A DNA stretch of 64,000 nucleotides from Pyrinomonadaceae bacterium (GCA_019694355.1 JAIBCB010000001.1:773001-837000), one strand, 5' to 3'; shown: positions 8,195-15,617, numbered from the stretch's first letter. Numbers and translations are program-made. Notes: generated from the letters alone by a model not told the origin.

Positions 8195-8692
8195 ATGTCT
8201 GATTCGCACACCCCGAAAGCCCGAAAGCGCGGACTCGTAGTTCAAGAGATGCCGGGCGAAATGCTCGTTTATGATACTGAGACCAACAAAGCCCACTGCC
8301 TTAACGACAGTGCCGCATTTGTTTGGGCATCTTGCGACGGCGTGAACACCGTTAGCGATATCGTACGGGAGTTTGAGGCGAATTCAAAGGGGACTGTTAC
8401 GGAAGACTTCGTATGGCTCGCCATCGATCAACTCAGCAGCAAGGGCCTGCTAGAAGCGAAGCTCGAACCAAAGTTCAAAGGTAAAAGCCGCCGCGACGTT
8501 CTCAAGACCATCGGTCTTGTCTCAGTCGCAGCATTGCCGATCATCGCATCGCTCGCCGCACCGCAGAGCGCTTTGGCTGCGACGTCATGCAACTGTTCAA
8601 AAGAATCCGACTGCACATTTCAAGCAGCTTCGTGCATGAATCTCATGTGCGATAATCGCGGGATGACCCCAAGTTTTACCTGCAATCAGTAG
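8195..8692 (+). CDS. PqqD-domain protein with internal Tat-like signal and six-cysteine tail
   Basis: The 165-residue protein has three parts. Residues 10-92 are a PqqD-like (RiPP recognition element) domain with typical LVYDTETNKAHCLNDSAAFV and a winged-helix end. Residues 97-128 look like a twin-arginine signal: KSRRDVLK, with the arginine pair at 99-100, then a hydrophobic run and a possible AxA site (ALA, 126-128). Residues 129-165 form a short tail with cysteines at 132, 134, 140, 147, 152 and 163. A secretion signal following, and not preceding, a cytosolic binding domain is unusual. It suggests either a leader (PqqD) plus exported peptide, or a PqqD protein anchored with a small periplasmic disulfide-rich tail. 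It lies between the HprK-like and nucleotidyltransferase genes and is followed by a terminator. Function unknown. Confidence 0.85.
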   Translation: MSDSHTPKARKRGLVVQEMPGEMLVYDTETNKAHCLNDSAAFVWASCDGVNTVSDIVREFEANSKGTVTEDFVWLAIDQLSSKGLLEAKLEPKFKGKSRRDVLKTIGLVSVAALPIIASLAAPQSALAATSCNCSKESDCTFQAASCMNLMCDNRGMTPSFTCNQ

Positions 8693-8716
8693 TACGGCTT
8701 TCTGCTTTTTTGTCCT

Positions 8717-8748
8717 AAGCGGAGGGGTAAATGCTCCTCCGCTTTTTT
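8717..8748 (+). terminator. Rho-independent terminator after the PqqD-domain gene
   Basis: A perfect 9-bp stem (AAGCGGAGG at 8717-8725 with CCTCCGCTT at 8736-8744), a 10-base loop and a T run to 8748. It lies 25 bases after the stop at 8692 and separates the polysaccharide/PqqD operon from the nucleotidyltransferase gene. Confidence 0.85.
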
Positions 8749-8802
8749 CGTTTTTGCTCTACGCCAGACCCGTGATACGTTTTAAGTGTAGATTTCAAAC
8801 CG

Positions 8803-9720
8803 ATGCAATACGATCCCGAACAAGACGAAGATGAGGTCGTTGACGAATACCGCTGGGGCAGAATCTACCGCAAGGCCCAGCAGAAGAAGATCGTCGAGGC
8901 ATTTCGCCTGTTCCGATCTCAAGGGATCGAGCCCGTGCTATTCAAAGGGTGGGCGATCGCGCGGTATTATCCCGAGAGCGTAAGCCGCATCTCATCCGAT
9001 ACGGACATAGCCGTCGCCTCTTCGGATCACGCGGCCGCAGAATCCCTTCGCACATCGCCGACCGGCCGCAAGCTTGTCATCGACCTTCACAACGAATTCT
9101 CCCGCCACGATTCGCTTGATTGGCAGACACTTTTCTCGCGTTGCGAAACGATCGATATCGACGGCGAAAGTATCCGCATTCTTTGCCCTGAAGATCATCT
9201 CCGTGTCGTCTGTGTCCATTGGCTGATCGACGGCGGACAATACCGCGAAAAACTTTGGGACATCTACTATCTGGTCGCGAATCGGCCGAAAGGCTTCGAT
9301 TGGCAGATGTGCCTGGACGAAGTCGAACCAAAGAGGCGGCGTTGGATCGTCTGTGCCATCGGACTTGCCGCGAAACATTTTGGGCTTGACCTTTCCGAAA
9401 CACCGATCGCCAATGCCGCCGAAACTCTTCCGAAATGGCTCACGACGCGCGTCGAAAAAGAATGGGCGTCAAGTACAAAGCTTGAACCGCTTGAGGCCCA
9501 TTTTCGCAACCCGCGAAAATTCTTGATCCAGCTAAAGAAGCGAACGCCGCCGAACCCGATCGCTGCGACCGTTGATGTCGGCGGAAGCTTTGATTCCAAG
9601 CTCAGGCTTCACTATCAGCTTCGCTCTTTTAGTCGACGCGGCCTCGCCTCTTTACGCCGCTCGATATCGTATAATAGGACGCAGAATGAAGCAGAAGCCC
9701 GACGGGACGCTATCGATTGA
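8803..9720 (+). CDS. Nucleotidyltransferase family protein (NTP_transf_5-like)
   Basis: The 305-residue soluble protein has FKGWAIARYYPE (residues 47-58) and SSDTDIAV (64-71), which match the KG...DxD core of the uncharacterised nucleotidyltransferase family (NTP_transf_5). A later DLHNEFSRH (92-100) could supply the third metal ligand. Members of this family frequently accompany HprK-related kinases and PqqD-like proteins in exopolysaccharide or peptide-modification loci, and here they are the two preceding genes. The NMP donor and the acceptor are unknown. No clear Shine-Dalgarno precedes the ATG. The last 35 bases overlap the tsaB start. Confidence 0.75.
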   Translation: MQYDPEQDEDEVVDEYRWGRIYRKAQQKKIVEAFRLFRSQGIEPVLFKGWAIARYYPESVSRISSDTDIAVASSDHAAAESLRTSPTGRKLVIDLHNEFSRHDSLDWQTLFSRCETIDIDGESIRILCPEDHLRVVCVHWLIDGGQYREKLWDIYYLVANRPKGFDWQMCLDEVEPKRRRWIVCAIGLAAKHFGLDLSETPIANAAETLPKWLTTRVEKEWASSTKLEPLEAHFRNPRKFLIQLKKRTPPNPIAATVDVGGSFDSKLRLHYQLRSFSRRGLASLRRSISYNRTQNEAEARRDAID

Positions 9721-10315
9721 AGCCGGAGTGTTAGGCGGCAGCCTGGCGTTCGCCATTGACGGGCAGATTCATTCCTATACGGGAGATCCATCCGCATCTG
9801 CAAAAGCCGAGCTCCTTTTGCCGAAGATCGACGAGTTGCTGCGAAACTCCGGTGCGTCTCCTAAAGATATCGAGAAGATCGTCGTGTCTGCAGGGCCGGG
9901 CAGCTTTACAGGTATCCGAATCGGTATCGCGACCGCCCTCGGCCTCGCTAATTCTCTTGGGATCAAAATACGTCAACTTCCGCTTCTTCCGGCGCTTGCA
10001 TTGGCGGCGAAGGGAATCGTGTGTGTTTCAGTGCCGCACGGTCGCGGCTCGACCGCATCTCAGATCTTCGAAGTTTCCGCCAACGCGATCGTCAGTATCC
10101 AACCGGCATTTGTACATCCTTCGACAGCGAGTCTCGATGTGATCGATGCCGAGGTCGCCATCGATCATTTTGTCGCCGCGAAGGGAAGCGAACCATCGTT
10201 TGTCGATGACCCGATCGTCATCGCGAATCTTGCCGAGCAGCTTCTCCGAGCGGCTGACGATCCGCGGATCACCGAAGCTGAGCCGATCTTTCTATCAAAA
10301 CCGGTAAATGCCTAA
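9686..10315 (+). CDS. tsaB: tRNA threonylcarbamoyladenosine biosynthesis protein TsaB
   Basis: The 209-residue protein belongs to the ASKHA/Gcp-like YeaZ family. The start is set at the ATG at 9686 because family homology begins there (SIEAGVLGGSLAFAI) and upstream in-frame residues read as the wrong frame of the nucleotidyltransferase gene. The signature VSAGPGSFTGIRIGIATALG, near residues 69-88, is the diagnostic TsaB motif. TsaB pairs with TsaD and TsaE to install t6A37 on ANN-decoding tRNAs; it is a scaffold without its own catalysis. The first residues replace the usual ILAIDTS with LSIEAGV, which is slightly degenerate. The RimI-like gene follows with an 8-base overlap, a widespread tsaB-rimI pairing. 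Confidence 0.9.
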   Translation: MKQKPDGTLSIEAGVLGGSLAFAIDGQIHSYTGDPSASAKAELLLPKIDELLRNSGASPKDIEKIVVSAGPGSFTGIRIGIATALGLANSLGIKIRQLPLLPALALAAKGIVCVSVPHGRGSTASQIFEVSANAIVSIQPAFVHPSTASLDVIDAEVAIDHFVAAKGSEPSFVDDPIVIANLAEQLLRAADDPRITEAEPIFLSKPVNA

Positions 10316-10775
10316 CCCTCGCAGAATTCGCCCCGTTGAAGCCGCCCACGTCGCGGCATTGATCGAACTCGGCACCGAAACGGGATTAAGCCCGTGGGGT
10401 GCTCACGATTATCTTTCGGAGATCAAAGACAAGAACTCGATAATGCTCCGTCTCGAGACTGACGTAAACCACACGATCGGGTTCATTGTCGGACGGCTTA
10501 TCACCGCAGCTGACGGCTCCGGGATCGATGCGGAGATATACAATATTGCTGTCTCGCCGCACCATCAGCGAGAGGGAAATGGGCAGCTCCTTTTCGACGC
10601 TTTTTTTGAACGCTGCCGCCAGGCGAACGTCTGTCGGATCTGGCTCGAAGTTCGCGTATCAAATGAAAAGGCGATCAGCTTCTACACCCATAATTCCTTT
10701 GCTATCCAGCATTTACGAAAGGGGCTTTATCGCTCGCCGCCTGAAGATGGATATTTGATGAGCCGAACACTTTAG
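10308..10775 (+). CDS. rimI: RimI-like GNAT N-acetyltransferase
   Basis: The 155-residue GNAT-fold protein has IYNIAVSPHHQREGNGQLL, the acetyl-CoA-binding A motif (consensus Q/RxxGxG/A, here with G-N-G), and VSNEKAISFYTHNSF in the C-terminal part, as in ribosomal-protein-S18-alanine acetyltransferases. The overlap with tsaB supports the RimI assignment. Specificity for S18 cannot be shown from sequence alone. Confidence 0.85.
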   Translation: MPNPRRIRPVEAAHVAALIELGTETGLSPWGAHDYLSEIKDKNSIMLRLETDVNHTIGFIVGRLITAADGSGIDAEIYNIAVSPHHQREGNGQLLFDAFFERCRQANVCRIWLEVRVSNEKAISFYTHNSFAIQHLRKGLYRSPPEDGYLMSRTL

Positions 10776-10835
10776 CCTCTCGTCAAAGCACACTTTTTAC
10801 TTGCTTCGGACACGCGGTTGAGCTAACATCAGGTT

Positions 10836-10877
10836 AAGCCCGACGCCAAGAGTGTTAATGGCCCGGAGTCGGGCTTT
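10836..10877 (+). terminator. Hairpin after rimI, possible terminator
   Basis: AAGCCCGAC at 10836-10844 pairs with GTCGGGCTT at 10868-10876, with an inner GCC/GGC pair and a short T run. It lies between rimI and the DUF465 gene. The T run is weak, so it could instead be a leader structure of the next gene. Confidence 0.5.
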
Positions 10878-10907
10878 AGACCATTGAAAAGTGAGGACAA
10901 ACACGCT

Positions 10908-11138
10908 ATGGATATGTCAGCAGCGGACCCTGTCCGCGACGAATTGCTAAAGACGAATCAGCAATTCCGCGATCTCGTTCATCAACACGATGAGCACGAA
11001 AAACGCCTCAGTGAACTACAACATCTTAGTTTTCCATCCGACGAAGAACAGCTGGAAGAAACTGCCCTAAAGAGGGAGAAACTCGCTATCAAAGACGAAA
11101 TTTATGCGATGATGCATCACGCACAAGCAGGGCATTAA
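10908..11138 (+). CDS. DUF465 (YdcH-like) small coiled-coil protein
   Basis: Starting at the ATG at 10908 the protein is 76 residues; a TTG at 10884 is possible but lacks a ribosome-binding site, whereas AGTGAGG precedes the ATG. The highly charged helical sequence has HDEHEKRLSEL and EETALKREKLAIKDEIY, typical of DUF465/YdcH proteins, which fold as helical hairpins. The role is unknown. It is flanked by hairpins on both sides and is probably a monocistronic transcript. Confidence 0.8.
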   Translation: MDMSAADPVRDELLKTNQQFRDLVHQHDEHEKRLSELQHLSFPSDEEQLEETALKREKLAIKDEIYAMMHHAQAGH

Positions 11139-11173
11139 GAACAATGATATTGACGCCCTAACGTTTAAGTTCT

Positions 11174-11207
11174 AAGGCATCCCGGCGACCGGCCGCGATG
11201 CCTTTTT
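11174..11207 (+). terminator. Rho-independent terminator of the DUF465 gene
   Basis: An 8-bp stem (AAGGCATC at 11174-11181, GATGCCTT at 11197-11204) followed by T residues, 35 bases after the DUF465 stop. The tail overlaps the stop codon of the convergent propeller gene. Confidence 0.8.
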
Positions 11208-12303
11208 ACTTTGCGCACGAACCGCTGCCGTAGGCCGAAAGGCCGACCGGCGAAAGTACAAATGTGTGTGATCCGTCGGCCGCCATCGCGATGGGTGCTT
11301 CGCCAAGATCGACCTGTGAGTCGATCCTGCCGTTGTCTGCGGACACGACCATGGCGATCTTGCCATTCTCAACAAGGACGAACAGGTGTTTAGCGTCTAA
11401 CGCTGTCGCGGCGAGGACGCGGGCCGGAAGCCTGAGTTTCCACTTGACCCGCCCGGACGCCCGGTCAATGGAATATAAGAAATTATCGAACGATGCGGCA
11501 AGCAGTTCGCCGTTGTTCACTATCAATTTTCCGATCTGAGCACCCGCACGATATTTCCATTTCGGATCGTAACCGTTGGCTGCTTCGAGACGCATCACCT
11601 CGCCTCGTGAATCACCCGCGTAGATCTCGTTGTCATCATAAACGAGTGTCTTCGCCGGACGCTTTAGCTCGATCGAAAACCGTGATTCACCACCCGCCAG
11701 CGTGACGCCGACCAATCTATTGTCACCGGTCGCAAAAGCAAGAAGCGGATCGCCGAAGGCCGGAGCCGCCGAAAGCCCGCCGGCGAATGTCAGCTTCCAT
11801 TTCAAGTTTTCCGACGAAAGGCCGTACGCCGAAACCTCGCCGCTGCTTGCGGCGGCAGCAATCGTGTCTGCCGCCGCTTTGAGAAAGATCTCGCCCGCAC
11901 CGTCGATCTCCACCTTCCAAACGAGAATACCGGTCTCTTTGCTGAGTACACGTAGAGTTGCGGTCTTCGCCGTATCACTTGAGTCTGAAGGCCGCGTCGC
12001 GATCGCGATCCTATCCGGTCCGACGGCAATATTAGAGACCACCTCGCCGCCGAACTCTGCTCTCCAGAGCCTTTCGCCCGTTGCGGCACCGACGGCGATC
12101 ACGCTGCCTTTGTCCGTTGCGACATAAGCGGCCTTGTCATCTGCCGAGATCGAGCGAAAAAAGACATCCGAATCCACGTAAGCCCAGCATTTTACGGCAT
12201 CAGACGTCGCCGCCTTTGCAGGCGTGGCCGTCTCTTGAGAACGCGTTCCTGCGGCCGCAATCAGCGTGACAACGCATAAGGTGATGATCGAGAGGACTCT
12301 CAT
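11206..12303 (-). CDS. Secreted PQQ-like beta-propeller protein
   Basis: The 365-residue protein starts with a signal peptide (MRVLSIITLCVVTLIAAAG...). It then has repeated blades of the PQQ/pyrrolo-quinoline type, each with a pattern like GAATGERLWRAEF, SKETGILVWKVEI, SSENLKWKLTF or DRASGRVKWKLRL, about 40 residues apart. The fold is like that of BamB, the outer-membrane assembly lipoprotein, but no lipobox cysteine is visible at the signal-peptide end. I call it a periplasmic propeller, BamB-like in architecture only. It is monocistronic and divergent from ssb. Confidence 0.82.
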   Translation of the reverse strand: MRVLSIITLCVVTLIAAAGTRSQETATPAKAATSDAVKCWAYVDSDVFFRSISADDKAAYVATDKGSVIAVGAATGERLWRAEFGGEVVSNIAVGPDRIAIATRPSDSSDTAKTATLRVLSKETGILVWKVEIDGAGEIFLKAAADTIAAAASSGEVSAYGLSSENLKWKLTFAGGLSAAPAFGDPLLAFATGDNRLVGVTLAGGESRFSIELKRPAKTLVYDDNEIYAGDSRGEVMRLEAANGYDPKWKYRAGAQIGKLIVNNGELLAASFDNFLYSIDRASGRVKWKLRLPARVLAATALDAKHLFVLVENGKIAMVVSADNGRIDSQVDLGEAPIAMAADGSHTFVLSPVGLSAYGSGSCAK

Positions 12304-12360
12304 TTGCCAGCGAAATTAACAGGCCCTTGCGGGCAAAAGGTCAATTTTAGCACGTGCTCT

Positions 12361-12388
12361 TTGACCGTGAAGTATTTGAAGCTATACT
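12361..12388 (+). promoter_or_regulatory. Promoter of ssb
   Basis: TTGACC at 12361-12366, a 16-base spacer, then TATACT at 12383-12388. The GAGG at 12421-12424 is the ribosome-binding site for the ATG at 12432. Matched by eye. Confidence 0.6.
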
Positions 12389-12431
12389 TGTGCGAATAGT
12401 TCGAAAAAAATATTTACACTGAGGATTCTGA

Positions 12432-12899
12432 ATGTCGTTCAACAAGATCACCATCGTTGGAAACCTGGGCAAAGACCCGGATCTTCGCTACACCCCACAA
12501 GGCGTCGCTGTATGCAGTTTTACGATGGCCACCAACGAAAAGAGACGCGATAAGTCCGGCGAATTGCAGGACGTAACGACGTGGTTCAAGATCACGCTTT
12601 GGCGCCAACAGGCGGAAAATGCCGCGAAATATCTCACGAAAGGCTCGCCCGTTTATATCGAGGGCCGCCTCCGGATCGAGGAATGGACCGACCGCGATAA
12701 CAACAACCGGTACACTCTCGACGTCCAGGCGACCGATATGCAGTTCATCGGCTCACGCGGAGGCGGAGAATATTCCGGCGGCTCATCTGAAGAAGATCAT
12801 CAGCCGCAATACACCGGCGGCGGTTCGTCCGCTTCGTCAGGTGCCGGGACCGCTCCGGCCTCATCCGCCACACCAGCAGACGACGACATCCCGTTCTAA
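12432..12899 (+). CDS. ssb: Single-stranded DNA-binding protein Ssb
   Basis: The 155-residue protein has an N-terminal OB fold (SFNKITIVGNLGKDPDLRYT, then WFKITLWRQQAENAAKYL and GSPVYIEGRL). It ends with a flexible Gly/Ser-rich linker and the acidic tail DDDIPF, which recruits replication and repair partners. Length and tail are standard for bacterial homotetrameric SSB. It is transcribed alone from its own promoter. Directly behind it lies a block of palindromic repeats. Confidence 0.97.
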   Translation: MSFNKITIVGNLGKDPDLRYTPQGVAVCSFTMATNEKRRDKSGELQDVTTWFKITLWRQQAENAAKYLTKGSPVYIEGRLRIEEWTDRDNNNRYTLDVQATDMQFIGSRGGGEYSGGSSEEDHQPQYTGGGSSASSGAGTAPASSATPADDDIPF

Positions 12900-12920
12900 G
12901 CACCTTTCTTCGCATTTCTT

Positions 12921-13152
12921 GTCAGAACCGCCTGCGTCAGCGGGCGGTCTGCATTGCGGAGGCCCGCACGTTAGTAAGGGCGTTCAGCGGTCTTGTCAGT
13001 TCCGCCTGCATCACTGGGCGGCCAGCATTGCAGAAGCCCGCACGTTAGTAAGGGCGTAACACTCAACGCAGATTCCCGACGAATTGCCACGGGATTTATG
13101 CCGTGAAACCCTGCCCCACCCCAAACTCGGAGGCGGCTTGCCGCCGACAAAA
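12921..13152. repeat. REP-like palindromic repeat block (behind ssb)
   Basis: The block contains two copies of a unit starting GTCAGAACCGCCTGCGT and ending GCGGGCGGTC (12921-12949 and, diverged, 12995-13023), each able to form a hairpin. Each is followed by CCCGCACGTTAGTAAGGGCG. Then comes a segment of about 80 bases (13027-13110) that recurs with few changes at 62355-62432, and a CGGAGGCGGCT/GCCGCCGACA palindrome near 13129-13151. No gene is visible in 12900-13090. Confidence 0.75.
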
Positions 13153-13356
13153 GAAGTTCTTTTCGTAGCTAAGATAGCCTTGCGGATCGCTGCACGTCGC
13201 CGTCACGCCATTCACCACCCCGCAGCGTGCACTCTGCACCAACGAGAGTTCGCCGTCATTGTCGAGCACGTTCTTCACCTTGCGGCCGCTCGGATACGTC
13301 TCCTCGATCAACGCTCCCGACAGGTTATAAGTGTAACCCGTCGAATACCCCGCCAC
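13096..13356 (-). pseudogene. RHS/YD-repeat protein fragment
   Basis: The open frame of 86 codons reads YTYNLSGALIEETYPSGRK and then VLDNDGELSLVQS and GYLSYEKNF, the wording of RHS/YD-repeat shells. It then breaks off: the last 18 codons come from the GCCGCC-type palindromic repeat and not from RHS sequence. No start for a full RHS protein is present and no other RHS body lies in the window. I treat it as a remnant truncated by a repeat element. Confidence 0.75.
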
Positions 13357-13397
13357 ATCGTTTCTCTATGAACTGCTGAGATTAGAGGGGTTCAGAA

Positions 13398-13901
13398 TCA
13401 GTACCACCTAACCCCCGAGTTCGCCAGCGGATCGAGCCGACAATGTCTCGACTCTTTTAATCCAATTTCTTTAACTCTTTGGAACCACTTACGATAGCTA
13501 CGAAAGGCCTTTGCCGTATCCTCGTCGGAATTAAAAACGAGAGTCCCGAATTCGCCCGATAGTTGTGGTGGAACTCCTATGAGTGCAACCGCTGTCGCGA
13601 ACGCATCGCTACCGTAAAAAAGCTCAGAAATCGTATAAAGGGCATTTACCTCAACTGAGGCCATCGGCACTCTTTGCGAAACTTCGGGCTTAGAGCCGAA
13701 GCGGATGCCTCGTCTCTTTCTGCCCTCAAGTTTCAGCAGGCACTCAATGCCAGCTATAACGTTCGCTGAAACGGTCTCATCAATGGCGGGTCCGTCAGTC
13801 TTGATCTCTGGGTCGGCTTTGCCCCACCAATATGTGCAGTCAAGGGCATGCACTGACGAAGAGAAACACAAGAAGACACTCACTAATACTATTACTTTCA
13901 T
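13398..13901 (-). CDS. Small secreted protein of unknown function in the RHS locus
   Basis: The 167-residue protein has a clear signal peptide (MKVIVLVSVFLCFSSSVHA) and a mature part with cysteines in LDCTYWWG, IECLLKL and RHCRLD. The ATG at 13901 is chosen over a GTG at 13907 because a GGAGTGAG ribosome-binding site precedes it. That site lies in the end of an RHS fragment. No family is recognised. Its place between RHS fragments makes an immunity or cargo role conceivable, but nothing in the protein shows it. Confidence 0.6.
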   Translation of the reverse strand: MKVIVLVSVFLCFSSSVHALDCTYWWGKADPEIKTDGPAIDETVSANVIAGIECLLKLEGRKRRGIRFGSKPEVSQRVPMASVEVNALYTISELFYGSDAFATAVALIGVPPQLSGEFGTLVFNSDEDTAKAFRSYRKWFQRVKEIGLKESRHCRLDPLANSGVRWY

Positions 13902-13917
13902 GTCCACTCACTCCGAT

Positions 13918-14049
13918 CTTTATATATATGTTGTCCTCCGCGTCATAGGTGAATTGGCAGCCTTCAGCATCGACGGTGGTGTTGCCGGAAGCGTCGAACG
14001 TGTAACCGACGAGGCGATTCGTCGCGGGATCGACCTTGAGGATTGAAAC
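13918..14049 (-). pseudogene. RHS repeat remnant
   Basis: The minus strand reads VDPATNRLVGYTFDASGNTT followed by AEGCQFTYDAEDN, typical RHS/YD-repeat units of about 20 residues. The frame is not bounded by a start and runs into the start region of the secreted gene at 13901. It is too short to function and appears to be a leftover of the same RHS gene as the fragments at 13096-13356 and 15081-15178. Confidence 0.7.
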
Positions 14050-14053
14050 TCAT

Positions 14054-14440
14054 CTACGGTCCGGGGACAAGAGCAATATCAAACACAATTTCCTCGATCG
14101 CAGAGCAGACCTCGACATAGCGAGCTTGCGAGGGTGCTAACATATCTTCCAGCGGTGGGGTGGGTTGATATACTATTAGCTTGTATTTACCAAGCCCAAG
14201 AGATACTTTGTAATCTCCCTTTGAATCGGCATTGATGCCGACGAGACATTTCTTGCACCCAACTCGTTGAAATACGAGATATTGTCCTGGCGAGGGGACC
14301 CATCCAAGCTCGGTGTTGTTTATTTCTACATGCCCTCTGATTGTCCCGATACGATTGTATGTACCGGCATCAGACTGGCCAGAGCTTGGCGCGGCAAAGA
14401 TCGCCACAAAAAATAGTAGAAATACCATTCCCATTTTCAT
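14054..14440 (-). CDS. Secreted protein with carboxypeptidase-regulatory-like (CarboxypepD_reg) fold
   Basis: The 128-residue protein starts with a signal peptide (MKMGMVFLLFFVAIFAAPSSG). The mature part resembles a small beta-sandwich: GTIRGHVEINNTELGWVPSP, VFQRVGCKKCLVGINADSKG, then DYKVSLGLGKYKLIVYQP, as in transthyretin/carboxypeptidase regulatory-like domains. An AAGGAG site lies before the ATG. It sits between RHS remnants in the same orientation. Fold assignment is tentative and the function is unknown. Confidence 0.65.
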   Translation of the reverse strand: MKMGMVFLLFFVAIFAAPSSGQSDAGTYNRIGTIRGHVEINNTELGWVPSPGQYLVFQRVGCKKCLVGINADSKGDYKVSLGLGKYKLIVYQPTPPLEDMLAPSQARYVEVCSAIEEIVFDIALVPGP

Positions 14441-14590
14441 TAATTAACTCCTTGACCGCCGACGTTCGATTTTACCCACCTAACGATCTTAGTTTTTTCT
14501 TCCACTACGCCTGCTTCCACGATTGCGAGGCCGTGCCGCCCGCAGGCGCGAGATTCACGTGGGTGTCCGGCGACCGGTCGCTTTTTGCGT

Positions 14591-15043
14591 TCATTGGCCC
14601 TCGGACTTTCCTGTCGGATTGATCGTTACGGACCCCAGTCTTTCCTGAACAGTGATGTGGAACGGTAAGACAAAGTAGGATCGTGTTTCGGGGCCCGAGG
14701 GCGTACCGGCGGGCAGAACTTCGTAATCAAATGTAAGATCAGCAGATCGTTCTTTACACCCAGCCGTCTCTGTTGGCTTAACGGCGGAAAATTTCCACAC
14801 TTTTGCGACTAATTCGGAGTTCTTGCTTAGCCATTTGGGGCCTTCGATCGCCTCGGCTCTTAAAATATTACCATCTTCACCGACCGTCACTCGCACAACG
14901 ACCGTTCCGCTTTCTTTCAACGCAAGCGAGACGGCCGGATAAGGCGGTACGACCACTTTTCTCGGCAGCACCTCGCAGGTTTGCGAGTGTCCTGTGAACG
15001 CCAAAAGTCCGATAAGTCCCAATATGACGAAGACGTGCTTCAT
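14591..15043 (-). CDS. Secreted TonB C-terminal-domain-like protein
   Basis: Starting at the ATG at 15043 (preceded by AAGGAGCC) the protein has 150 residues: a signal peptide (MKHVFVILGLIGLLAFTG) and a TonB-C-like domain with PPYPAVSLALKESGTVVVRV, EDGNILRAEAIEGPKWL and VWKFSAVKPTE. It lacks a transmembrane anchor after the signal and the proline-rich linker of true TonB, so it is unlikely to energise outer-membrane receptors. Such domains are often found as loose secreted proteins. It is downstream of an RHS fragment. Confidence 0.7.
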   Translation of the reverse strand: MKHVFVILGLIGLLAFTGHSQTCEVLPRKVVVPPYPAVSLALKESGTVVVRVTVGEDGNILRAEAIEGPKWLSKNSELVAKVWKFSAVKPTETAGCKERSADLTFDYEVLPAGTPSGPETRSYFVLPFHITVQERLGSVTINPTGKSEGQ

Positions 15044-15080
15044 AATGGCTCCTTTAGCCTTCAAGATCGAAGCTAAGATG

Positions 15081-15178
15081 TTAACTTTGACGGCTAGCAT
15101 TCGCCTTCGAATATTCCGCCACCAGCTTACCAGGTGCGTCGTACGCAAAAACGGTTGTGTTGCTCGGTCCATCCACAG
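15081..15178 (-). pseudogene. RHS repeat remnant
   Basis: The minus strand reads SNTTVFAYDAPGKLVAEYSKA and ends in a TAA at 15081-15083. This is the typical FxYDAxGKLVAEY unit that precedes the variable tip in RHS proteins. Only about 33 codons remain. Secreted genes follow it directly on the same strand. Confidence 0.65.
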
Positions 15179-15218
15179 ATAAAAGTTTACGCAGGTTTGG
15201 GTGTGCGCGATAGCACAA

Positions 15219-15312
15219 ACCGCACAAAACGTATCAAACCGCACAAAACGTATCAAACCGCACAAAATGTACAAACCGCACAAAATGTATCAAACCGCAG
15301 AAAATGTATCAG
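15219..15312. repeat. Tandem repeat of a 19-base unit, about five copies
   Basis: The unit accgcacaaaacgtatcaa is repeated head to tail with small changes (one copy is 17 bases). Two copies, with matching flanks on both sides, recur at 63260-63297. It gives open frames in several phases that are artefacts. It is not a CRISPR array, because there are no spacers. Confidence 0.8.
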
Positions 15313-15388
15313 AGTGCACGATCTGCACGATCTTGCCGTTGCCAAGACCACAGGCGGCGGGCAGACGGCGGCCGCGAATGCACGATCT

Positions 15389-15617
15389 GTCAGAACCGCC
15401 TGCGTCAGCGGGCGGACAGTGGTCAATCGCAAACGAAGAATTGAGATTTGAAATTTGAAATCTGAGATCTGTTGCTGCGAATGCACAAAAGTCAGAACCG
15501 CGAGCCGCAGCGACCGGCCAATGTCAGTACCACCTGCGGTAGCGGGTGGTTTTGTCAGAACCGGGAGCAGCAGCGACCGACCAGTTTTGTCAGAACCGGG
15601 AGCGATAGCGACTGGGT
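15389..15617. repeat. Cluster of REP-like palindromes
   Basis: Five units start with GTCAG(A/T)ACC: one at 15389-15416, then four in close succession from 15491 to 15617. The second set carries variants such as GTCAGTACCACCTGCGGTAG and GTCAGAACCGGGAGCAGCAG. They belong to the same family as the blocks behind ssb and after the tRNA. Confidence 0.7.

Noticed and set aside
15219..15312. CRISPR array
   Set aside because: The units are directly adjacent without unique spacers, and no cas genes are present.
15134..15486. Frames in the 19-base repeat region as coding
   Set aside because: The translations are periodic repeats in several phases on both strands, and have no start signals.
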